Part shown: one piece after another, positions 9,978 to 17,646 of the stretch | Layout: every line of letters starts with the position of its first letter | How positions within the stretch are numbered: the first letter of the stretch is position 1 | Assembly: GCA_947498785.1 (NCBI GenBank) | Contig: CANMLS010000010.1 | Location: 1-64,000, forward strand | Direction of reading: 5' to 3' | Source of the DNA: an uncultured Aquimarina sp. | GTDB lineage: Bacteria; Bacteroidota; Bacteroidia; Flavobacteriales; Flavobacteriaceae | DNA length: 64,000 bases | Made by a program: the position numbers and the translations under genes | The notes under the pieces: model-generated | Database searches by the model: none | What the model was told of the DNA's origin: nothing | Seen by the model: the letters and a program-made list of their open reading frames with translations, nothing else

Positions 9978-11294
9978 ATGGCACCTGTAGTTTCTGGGTT
10001 TTCTAAACTCTCTAAAACTGATAAAATCAAATGGCTAGCAGAACATCATTTTAATGATGATCAAAATGCAATAGACACTTTGACCACTTATTGGAATTCT
10101 GACAATAAACTTCAGCAACTTCATGATGAGTTTACAGAAAATACAATCTCTAATTACTATCTCCCTTTTTCTATCGCTCCAAACTTTCTAATTAACGATA
10201 CAAGATATACGTTACCAATGACCATTGAAGAAAGTTCTGTAGTTGCGGCTGCTAGTAAAGCAGCCAAATTCTGGCAAACGCGAGGTGGTTTTAAGGCAGA
10301 AGTTATATCGACGATAAAAGTAGGACAGGTACATTTTACATATACAGGAAATCCAGAGAAACTAGAAACGTTTTTCTCTGGTGTTAAAACAAAACTTCTA
10401 TCGTCTGTATCCCATATGACTAAAAATATGGAGAAACGTGGTGGTGGAATTATAGAAATTGAACTTTGTAATAAAACTACAGAAATAGATAACTATTACC
10501 AGCTTCATTGTACATTTGAAACTGTTGATGCCATGGGAGCTAATTTTATCAATTCATGCTTAGAACAGTTTGCTAAGACTCTACAATCTGAAGCAAAAGA
10601 ATATTCCGATTTTTCTCTAGCAGAAAAGGATATTGAAATCATTATGAGTATTCTCTCTAATTATGTTCCAAACTGCTTAGTAAAAGCCTACGTATCCTGT
10701 CCTATAGCAGATTTACCAAATACCAAAGAACTTTCTTCTGTACAGTATGCAGAAAAGTTCGTAAGAGCTGTGCGCATCGCCGAAGTAGAGCCTTATCGTG
10801 CTGTAACACACAACAAAGGTATTATGAATGGTATTGATGCTGTTGTATTAGCAACAGGAAATGATTTTAGAGCCATTGAAGCTGGAGCACATGCCTATGC
10901 CTCAAGAAATGGAAAATACACTAGTCTTACTCATGCTGAAATAAAGGATGAAATATTTACATTTTCAATTGAACTTCCTCTTGCATTAGGAACAGTAGGT
11001 GGATTAACGACTCTACATCCTTTGGTAAAACTGGCATTACAAATTCTTGAAAAACCTAACGCCAAAAAATTAATGCAAATAACCGCTGTAGCTGGGTTGG
11101 CGCAGAATTTTGCCGCCATAAATTCTTTAATCACAACAGGAATCCAACAAGGTCATATGAAAATGCACCTTATGAATATTCTTAATCAATTTGAAGCTAC
11201 AGAAATCGAAAAAGAATATCTTATTACATATTTTAAGACAAATGCTGTTACTCATAGTGAAGTAGTAGCACAAATTGAAAAATTAAGACAATAG
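9978..11294 (+). CDS. Hydroxymethylglutaryl-CoA reductase, class II type
   Basis: HMG-CoA reductase, making mevalonate from HMG-CoA (or the reverse). The class II layout is clear: ENTISNYYLPFSIAPNF near residue 54, catalytic Glu in TIEESSVVAAAS (84-85), Lys in HNKGIMNG (about 279), Asp in ATGNDFRAIEAG (about 296) and the C-terminal His in QQGHMKMH (about 392). Class II enzymes are often labelled degradative, but flavobacteria make isoprenoids by the mevalonate pathway, and the next gene is a GHMP kinase of the kind found beside this gene in that family. A biosynthetic role is therefore more likely. The 438-aa length is normal. Confidence 0.93.
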   Translation: MAPVVSGFSKLSKTDKIKWLAEHHFNDDQNAIDTLTTYWNSDNKLQQLHDEFTENTISNYYLPFSIAPNFLINDTRYTLPMTIEESSVVAAASKAAKFWQTRGGFKAEVISTIKVGQVHFTYTGNPEKLETFFSGVKTKLLSSVSHMTKNMEKRGGGIIEIELCNKTTEIDNYYQLHCTFETVDAMGANFINSCLEQFAKTLQSEAKEYSDFSLAEKDIEIIMSILSNYVPNCLVKAYVSCPIADLPNTKELSSVQYAEKFVRAVRIAEVEPYRAVTHNKGIMNGIDAVVLATGNDFRAIEAGAHAYASRNGKYTSLTHAEIKDEIFTFSIELPLALGTVGGLTTLHPLVKLALQILEKPNAKKLMQITAVAGLAQNFAAINSLITTGIQQGHMKMHLMNILNQFEATEIEKEYLITYFKTNAVTHSEVVAQIEKLRQ

Positions 11295-11498
11295 AATTGC
11301 TTGTAAGTTCAATTTCCTTAAATAGTATTTTATACCTATTGTTATTTTGAAATTATTAGAAAATGAGATTAAGATTTTTTAGCGTTACAATATAAACTTA
11401 TGAAATGACCGTATAAAATTGTCTCTTTAGATAAATTTATACGTATTCATTTTCAAAATTCTACAAGTATATTATATTTACAATATATATGCTTACTC

Positions 11499-12422
11499 AT
11501 GAAAAAATCATTTTACAGTCATGGAAAACTATTGCTTACCTCTGAATACCTTGTACTTGACGGAGCTAATGCTTTAGCCATACCTACAAAAAAAGGACAA
11601 TGGTTATTTATTGAAGAAAGTGACAAACCTGCTCTTCACTGGAAAAGCTTTGATGAAGAAGGGAGTCTCTGGTTTGAAGCAAATCTAATAGTAGAAGAGA
11701 ACACCATTTGGTCGGTAAATGGTAATGAACAGGAGAACAAAATTATTCAAACACTAATTAAAATTCTAAATACTGCAAGAGAATTAAACCCTAACTTTCT
11801 TTCCTGTGGAAGAGGGTATATCATTGAAAACAGATTAGAGTTTCATCGAGAATGGGGTCTTGGATCTTCTTCGACATTGATAAATAATATTGCACAATGG
11901 GCCAAAGTAGACGCTTTTAGCCTACTTGACAAAAGTTTTGGAGGCAGTGGGTATGATATCGCATGTGCACAACACGACTCTCCAATAGTATATTCACGTA
12001 ATGAAGGAAAACCAAAAGTTACAGAAGTTGATTTTAACCCTGTATTTAATGATCACCTCTTTTTTGTATATCTAAACCAAAAACAAGATAGTAAAGCTTC
12101 TATAAAACACTATCAATCTTTACCTTTAAAAGATTTTGACAAAGCCGAAGCTGTCGCAAACGAAATCACTTCCAAAGTATTAGACTGTACTTTACTTGAT
12201 GAGTTCGAACTATTAATTAACGCCCATGAAGAAATTATATCAAAAATCATAAAGACACCTACTATAAAATCTACTTTATTTCCTGATTATTCTGGTAGTA
12301 TTAAAAGTCTTGGTGGATGGGGAGGAGATTTTATATTGGTCACAGGAACTTTATCCGATGTAGAATATTTTAAAACTAAAGGATATTCGACAATCATTCC
12401 TTATTCTGAAATGATTTTGTAA
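11499..12422 (+). CDS. GYDIA-family GHMP kinase (mevalonate kinase-like)
   Basis: Small-molecule kinase of the GHMP superfamily, in the branch named for its GGSGYDIA motif, seen here near residue 150. The ATP-binding loop is GLGSSST near residue 126, and the N-terminus (SHGKLLLTSEYLVLDGANAL) is the classical galactokinase/mevalonate-kinase start. The gene lies 204 bp downstream of HMG-CoA reductase on the same strand, which points to a mevalonate or phosphomevalonate kinase role. The exact substrate is an inference from position and fold. Confidence 0.88.
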   Translation: MKKSFYSHGKLLLTSEYLVLDGANALAIPTKKGQWLFIEESDKPALHWKSFDEEGSLWFEANLIVEENTIWSVNGNEQENKIIQTLIKILNTARELNPNFLSCGRGYIIENRLEFHREWGLGSSSTLINNIAQWAKVDAFSLLDKSFGGSGYDIACAQHDSPIVYSRNEGKPKVTEVDFNPVFNDHLFFVYLNQKQDSKASIKHYQSLPLKDFDKAEAVANEITSKVLDCTLLDEFELLINAHEEIISKIIKTPTIKSTLFPDYSGSIKSLGGWGGDFILVTGTLSDVEYFKTKGYSTIIPYSEMIL

Positions 12423-12439
12423 TACCAATTTAACTTTAA

Positions 12440-12797
12440 CCCTTCTTTATTCTTATGACCGTTACAAAGTTATTATTTCTAAAAGAATAAAAATTATACT
12501 AGGTCGAACAGCAGCAACTTCAAGATCATTGTCATTAACAAGCTTTTCTAGATCTTTTTTAACAAAGAAGATTTTTTAAACGATTTTAATACCGCATAAT
12601 TCATCGTCTGTTTGCACGGTTATACTGGTATTCATTAAATCCTTACGACCATCCTTTTTTTATTCATACATTGTTACACTGGATCGTATCCCGTAAGTTA
12701 AGGCAATTTGTTTCTTGAAACAGTTTTCATCGAAAACCTCCACTAACATATTGATTTCAAAACCATAACACCTTACACATCCGTCATTTTTACACAT
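12440..12797 (-). pseudogene. Decayed coding remnant in a 417-bp gap
   Basis: The gap between the GHMP kinase and the AraC gene has coding-like pieces on the minus strand that do not join in one frame. One is a 45-codon ORF at 12660-12797 (begins MCKNDGCVRCYGFE, ends SSVTMYE). Further downstream are short open pieces reading TSITVQTDDELCGIKIV and KDLEKLVNDNDLEVAAVRPS in other frames. The pattern fits a gene broken by frameshifts. I do not recognise the family; the 45-codon ORF could instead be a small Cys-containing protein. Confidence 0.3.
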
Positions 12798-12839
12798 ATA
12801 CTTGTTGTTCTTTATCTACATAGTTCAGGATGGGGCAAA

Positions 12840-13721
12840 TTAAGGAGTAACTTCATTTCTATAATTACCTGGAGAATTCCCTACATGTCTTTTAAAAAAT
12901 TTCACAAAATAAGATGCATCTTCAAAACCAACTTTAAAAGCAATTTCTCCTATTTGTAAGGCTGTAAATCTAAGCAACCTCTTTGCCTCGAGAATAATTC
13001 GTTCAGATATTAACTGGGATGCAGATTTTCCAACCACACTTTTAGTAATTGTTGTTAGGGTTTTTGACGATACATTGAGCTGTTCTGCATAATCGCTAAC
13101 TGACAATCCTTTCTGATAATTTTCTTCTATGAGTTCTTTATATTTGGCAAACTGAAGTTCATAATGATTATTAAATTGAAGACTTGCATCTCCTTCATTA
13201 CGATGTATACGCTCTAGGTTTATAAGTAATGATTTTAATGAAAATCGTACGATATCTTCATATCCAAACATATCTCTTTGTGAAAGTTCTTTCAGAATTA
13301 AACTCATATAAGAAGAAGCCGTCATTGCTGTTTCTTCATCAATTATATAACATGGATTTTCTTGCGAATTAAATATATTATACTTCAAAAAAACATCTAC
13401 ATCATTATGCATAAAAAAGCTTTCATTAAAATGAATAAGCCATCCTTTTACATCTAGATTTTGATCAAAAGCATGGATATGATCTTTGGATATAAACAGG
13501 ATTGTATTTTTTTTAATTGTATAGGTTTTAAAATCCACAATATGCTCCCCTCCATCTTCAAAAAACCAAATGATCTGATAATAACTATGAGAATGAGCAA
13601 CAGCAGCTTTTTCTCCACTTTTCTTACGATACGTGTTTAAGTCATACACCTCAAACTGAAGCTTTTCTGGATGCGCTTTATGAAGATGGTACTTTTCTAT
13701 CTTACTTTTTGAATCTTTCAC
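12840..13721 (-). CDS. AraC-family transcriptional regulator
   Basis: Cytoplasmic DNA-binding regulator: an N-terminal cupin-like sensor domain (about residues 15-110, with HSHSYYQIIWF) and a C-terminal pair of helix-turn-helix units (about 190-290, with GLSVSDYAEQLNVSSKTL and IGEIAFKVGFEDASYF). It lies downstream of, and on the same strand as, an SDR / AhpD-like / amine-oxidase gene set, 117 bp after the oxidase, and is the likely controller of that set. The ligand is unknown. Confidence 0.92.
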   Translation of the reverse strand: MKDSKSKIEKYHLHKAHPEKLQFEVYDLNTYRKKSGEKAAVAHSHSYYQIIWFFEDGGEHIVDFKTYTIKKNTILFISKDHIHAFDQNLDVKGWLIHFNESFFMHNDVDVFLKYNIFNSQENPCYIIDEETAMTASSYMSLILKELSQRDMFGYEDIVRFSLKSLLINLERIHRNEGDASLQFNNHYELQFAKYKELIEENYQKGLSVSDYAEQLNVSSKTLTTITKSVVGKSASQLISERIILEAKRLLRFTALQIGEIAFKVGFEDASYFVKFFKRHVGNSPGNYRNEVTP

Positions 13722-13838
13722 TTGATTATCTATAGACGGTTTCTATCAAAAATACAATTACTATTTTATAGAAATAAGATACCTCTATATGTATATCAAA
13801 AAAACATCAATAATCAAAAAGTCTATTTTACTCTTAAC

Positions 13839-14888
13839 TTAGGAAGTACTTATAATTTTTTTCGCTGCTGAAATACCACTATATATAGCTCCGTCCATAT
13901 ATCCACCATATACTGGGGAGGTCTCTGCACCAGAAAAAAGTACTTTTCCATTCATATAAAAACGTTCAAATTTTGAATCTCCATATCTGGGGCTCATATA
14001 AATAGATTTAATATTATCACATGATGTATTTCTGTCTTGTGACCAATCTTTTTCTTGATACGTAATATAACTCAGAATCTCTTGCCCTAAATACTTCTCT
14101 AAATGATCTAGAATTCTTGTCTTACGCTCTTCCTTAGATACATCACGTAACCCTTCATTAACAAACCCCATTAATGAATATTCTTTTTCCTTGGCATCAC
14201 TGTGGTCATATAATTCTGTAACTGCACCTACCTGACCAATAAGTGTTCCTGATAAATTTTTATCTCTCCAGAATGGAGTCTTAAACGTCATTCCCACTTT
14301 TATTGCATTACTCATCCAGGTATGTGTATTTTTCATCACCCTTATAAATAATTCTGGAAGTTCAGGAGAGAAAGATATATATGTGGCAATACTAGGCGGA
14401 ATTGCAACAATTATTTTTTCTGACTTATACATGCCATTATTAGTAATTACTATAACTCCATCTTCACCTTCTTTAATTTCAAAAATAGTTGTCGATGTTC
14501 TTATTCTATCTTCATTGGTCTTTGCAAGTGATTTGATCACCGCTGTAGATCCCCCTTCAATTCTATAAGCAGAGGGCGAATTAGGATCATTCTCAAAATA
14601 GTGTGCTGGTGCCATTGTGCTATAAACCAATACACTTTTTCCCTTACTATACTGATAAAATTTATTCACTTGTATATCATCAAGTAAATCGATTACATTT
14701 TGATGGTGATTTTGAAACCAGGTAGCTCCAAAATCAATTCCATTCTCTGTCAAGATACGACCTCCTATACGGTTTCTTGACTCTAAAATAAGGAAATCAG
14801 TCTCCCCCAGCTTATTTAGCATATATGCCGAGGTAAGACCTGAAAGACCTGCACCAACTATAATATATTTAGCGGTGTTACTTGTCAT
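13839..14888 (-). CDS. FAD-dependent amine oxidase-family protein
   Basis: Flavin oxidoreductase of the monoamine oxidase / protoporphyrinogen oxidase-like group. The N-terminal dinucleotide-binding motif VGAGLSGL (residues 11-18) is followed by an acidic residue (LILESRNRIGGR) that contacts the FAD ribose, and the C-terminal FAD motif is FSGAETSPVYGGYMDGA. At 349 aa it is shorter than most family members (about 430-500), so the substrate domain is reduced. Its ATG shares one base with the TAA stop of the upstream AhpD-like gene (TAATG), which suggests translational coupling. The substrate is unknown. Confidence 0.88.
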   Translation of the reverse strand: MTSNTAKYIIVGAGLSGLTSAYMLNKLGETDFLILESRNRIGGRILTENGIDFGATWFQNHHQNVIDLLDDIQVNKFYQYSKGKSVLVYSTMAPAHYFENDPNSPSAYRIEGGSTAVIKSLAKTNEDRIRTSTTIFEIKEGEDGVIVITNNGMYKSEKIIVAIPPSIATYISFSPELPELFIRVMKNTHTWMSNAIKVGMTFKTPFWRDKNLSGTLIGQVGAVTELYDHSDAKEKEYSLMGFVNEGLRDVSKEERKTRILDHLEKYLGQEILSYITYQEKDWSQDRNTSCDNIKSIYMSPRYGDSKFERFYMNGKVLFSGAETSPVYGGYMDGAIYSGISAAKKIISTS

Positions 14889-15193
14889 TATTTATCCATT
14901 AAATGAGTTCCATGCACTACTGCTGCTCCCGCTCGTAAAGCAGCAGCTACAAAAGTAACTTCTGCTAATTCTTCTTGTGTTGCTCCTGCAGCAATTGCAT
15001 GATCCTTATGTATCTCAAGACAATACGGACATTGTGTTGTTAAGGCTACTGCTATTGCTATAAGTTCTTTATATTTTTTTGGTACAACACCATCTTCAAG
15101 AGCAACTTGATCCAGTGCCTGAAAAGCTTTCATAGCAGATTCTGCATTTTTTCCTAAAGCACCTAATTGCTTTAAATTATTCATGTCATACAT
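14888..15193 (-). CDS. Carboxymuconolactone decarboxylase / AhpD-like protein
   Basis: Small all-helical protein of the CMD family with the AhpD-type redox centre CPYCLEIHKDHA (Cys55, Cys58, His62). The CxxC plus His makes a peroxide or alkylhydroperoxide-type thiol role more likely than a true decarboxylase. It sits between an SDR gene upstream (124 bp) and the amine oxidase whose start overlaps its stop by one base, so it is part of a redox operon with an AraC regulator behind it. Confidence 0.9.
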   Translation of the reverse strand: MYDMNNLKQLGALGKNAESAMKAFQALDQVALEDGVVPKKYKELIAIAVALTTQCPYCLEIHKDHAIAAGATQEELAEVTFVAAALRAGAAVVHGTHLMDK

Positions 15194-15317
15194 ACGTATA
15201 TAATTTTAAAATTAAAATAACAGAAGCTATCCCGAAAATAAAGCCTTACACCAAACTCCCCATTGATTGAAGCCTGACAATATCTTCGCTAATGATAGCT
15301 TCAGAATTATAAAATAT

Positions 15318-16067
15318 TTAGTTTCTTCCTGACATCACACCTCCATCAGTATCCCAGATCGCACCTGTTACCCATCCTGCTTTATCAGAAAGCAAATACG
15401 AAATTGTATCTGCAACATCTTGTGCTTTTCCATTTCTACCTATTGGATGAAATGCATGGAAGTTTTGTAGTGCATCATGTGCCTCTTGTTTCCCTCCAAA
15501 AACACCTTCATAAACAGGAGTTTCTACCACTGCAGGAGAAACAGCATTTACTCTAATCTTGTGATCTGCTAATTCCATTGCAAGGTGTTGCGTTAATGAA
15601 TGTAGTCCTGCTTTTTGCATAGAATATGCAGAGGAAGGTGTTGCTTTTACTGCTTGCTTAGCCCACATTGACCCTACATTAACAATAGAACCTCCTTCTG
15701 TTGTACTCATTTTTTTGGCAGCTGTCTGGGTAATAAAAAAGAAACCTCTGTTAAGGTCCTGATAAGAATCATAATCTGCTATAGTATGATCCAGAAATGG
15801 TTTTGGACCAAAAATACCAGAAGCGTTTACTAGATAATCCAGGTTATCAAATCCTTCTATTTTCTGATTTAACGCAGCTACCTCTGAGCTGTTTGTAATA
15901 TCCACCTTGTGAGTATGCAGATCACCTGAAGCCTCATTTTTGAATGCTTCTAGTTTATCATCATTAGTACCTACAACGTGCACCTCAACACCTTCGTTTA
16001 ATAAATTTTGTGCAGTTGCTCTTCCGATTCCACTGCTTCCTCCTATAATTAATGCTCTTTTACTCAT
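15318..16067 (-). CDS. SDR-family oxidoreductase
   Basis: Classical short-chain dehydrogenase/reductase, 249 aa. It has the nucleotide motif GGSSGIG (residues 9-15), an NAS motif in NASGIFG, catalytic Ser and the YSMQK (YxxxK) near residue 150, and the C-terminal DGG typical of these enzymes. It likely reduces or oxidises a carbonyl/alcohol with NAD(P). It is first in the line of genes leading to the AhpD-like protein and the amine oxidase. A second SDR beside a tautomerase is at 39957-40700; the two are only distant paralogues. Confidence 0.92.
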   Translation of the reverse strand: MSKRALIIGGSSGIGRATAQNLLNEGVEVHVVGTNDDKLEAFKNEASGDLHTHKVDITNSSEVAALNQKIEGFDNLDYLVNASGIFGPKPFLDHTIADYDSYQDLNRGFFFITQTAAKKMSTTEGGSIVNVGSMWAKQAVKATPSSAYSMQKAGLHSLTQHLAMELADHKIRVNAVSPAVVETPVYEGVFGGKQEAHDALQNFHAFHPIGRNGKAQDVADTISYLLSDKAGWVTGAIWDTDGGVMSGRN

Positions 16068-16295
16068 AATCTATATTTTAAAATCATTTAAATGATTAAT
16101 AACAAGACAAATATATTTTGATAATGTAAAGATATGTAGTGCAAAAAAGAGAATAAATGGTAATTTTAGGAAGCCAATACTTATCCTAATTTAATGACAA
16201 CTTTGTTTTTATTTTTTCAAGGTTTTAAAAAGTATAGAAAATATTTTCAAAAGAAATGATTTTATACCATTTCTCATATAACATTCGCTATAATC

Positions 16296-16333
16296 AAAAA
16301 GTCCCAAAGATTCTGAAACCTTTGGGACTTTTT
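16296..16333 (-). terminator. Terminator after sucB
   Basis: Perfect 14-bp inverted repeat (AAAAAGTCCCAAAG at 16296-16309, its complement at 16320-16333) with a 10-nt loop and T runs on both strands. It sits 23 bp after the sucB stop and could act in both directions. Confidence 0.8.
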
Positions 16334-16355
16334 TGTATTACTATACAAATTGTGA

Positions 16356-17576
16356 CTACATCTCTAATGACTTAGCCACATCATTATTCATTAACAATTC
16401 TTCTGGATTTTCTAATGCTTCTTTTACAGCAACTAGGAATCCCACAGATTCTTTTCCGTCAATAATTCTATGATCATAAGACAAAGCAACATACATAATA
16501 GGTGCTACCACAATTTGTCCGTCTCTTACTATTGGACGCTCTACAATATTGTGCATTCCTAAAATTGCACTCTGGGGAGGATTGATAATCGGAGTAGATA
16601 ACATACTTCCAAATACTCCTCCATTAGTAATTGTAAAAGTTCCTCCTGTCATTTCATCTACTGTAATCTGACCATCACGAGCACGTATTGCCAATCTCTT
16701 TACTTCTGATTCTACTCCTCTAAAACTTAAGTTTTCTGCATTACGAATTACTGGTACCATTAATCCCTTAGGTCCTGAAACAGCGATACTAATATCTTGA
16801 AAATTATAAGAAATCATTTCTTTACCATCAATCATAGAGTTTACCGAAGGAAATAACTTCAACGCACGTACACAAGCAAGCGTAAAGAAAGACATAAATC
16901 CTAAGCTTACTCCATGTTTGCTTTTAAAATCTTCTTTGTATTGACTACGAAGGTTAAAAATAGGCTGCATATCCACTTCATTAAATGTGGTTAGCATTGC
17001 CGTTTCATTTTTCACAGAAACCAAACGCTCTGCCACCTTACGACGAAGCATTGATAACTTCTTACGTTCTTCTCCTCTACTTCCTAGTCCAGGAGTTCCC
17101 ATAGAAGGTTTAGCATCTATTGCATCTGCTTTGGTGATACGACCATCACGACCTGTACCTTTTACTTCTGCAGCATCAATACCTTTCTCTGCTAATACTT
17201 TTTTAGCTGCAGGAGAAGCTGTTCCTGTCGCATATGTTTCTGTCTTAACAGGTGCTGCTACAGGAGCAGGAGCATCTTTTTTCTCTTCTGCTTTTGGGGC
17301 TTCTGCAACTGGTGTTGATGCACTACCTTCGGGTTTAGCTGCATCTGTATCAATAAGACATACTACCTGACCCACAGCTACTGCATCACCTTCTTCAGCC
17401 ATAAGTGTAATAATTCCACTTGCTTCTGCTGGTAATTCTAATGTTGCTTTGTCACTGTCTACCTCGGCAATTGCCTGATCTTTTTCTACATAATCACCAG
17501 TCTCAACAAGCCATTGAGCTATTTCTACTTCTGTAATAGATTCTCCCGGTGATGGGACTTTCATTTCTAAAGCCAT
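16356..17576 (-). CDS. sucB: Dihydrolipoyl succinyltransferase, E2 of 2-oxoglutarate dehydrogenase
   Basis: E2 core of the TCA-cycle 2-oxoglutarate dehydrogenase complex, moving the succinyl group from lipoate to CoA. Domains in order: an N-terminal lipoyl domain (lipoylated Lys43 in VDSDKATLE), an Ala/Pro/Glu-rich linker (about 80-115), the E3/E1-binding domain (SPAAKKVLAEKGID, about 120-155) and the catalytic trimer-forming domain ending with SYDHRIIDG (HxxxDG). It follows sucA after 70 bp on the same strand, giving the usual sucAB operon, and ends at a strong terminator. Confidence 0.96.
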   Translation of the reverse strand: MALEMKVPSPGESITEVEIAQWLVETGDYVEKDQAIAEVDSDKATLELPAEASGIITLMAEEGDAVAVGQVVCLIDTDAAKPEGSASTPVAEAPKAEEKKDAPAPVAAPVKTETYATGTASPAAKKVLAEKGIDAAEVKGTGRDGRITKADAIDAKPSMGTPGLGSRGEERKKLSMLRRKVAERLVSVKNETAMLTTFNEVDMQPIFNLRSQYKEDFKSKHGVSLGFMSFFTLACVRALKLFPSVNSMIDGKEMISYNFQDISIAVSGPKGLMVPVIRNAENLSFRGVESEVKRLAIRARDGQITVDEMTGGTFTITNGGVFGSMLSTPIINPPQSAILGMHNIVERPIVRDGQIVVAPIMYVALSYDHRIIDGKESVGFLVAVKEALENPEELLMNNDVAKSLEM

Positions 17577-17646
17577 AATTCTGAATTTATCCTTTATATA
17601 ATTTCCCTTGGAAAGGTTTTAATCTATAATTATTATTAAACTTCAA

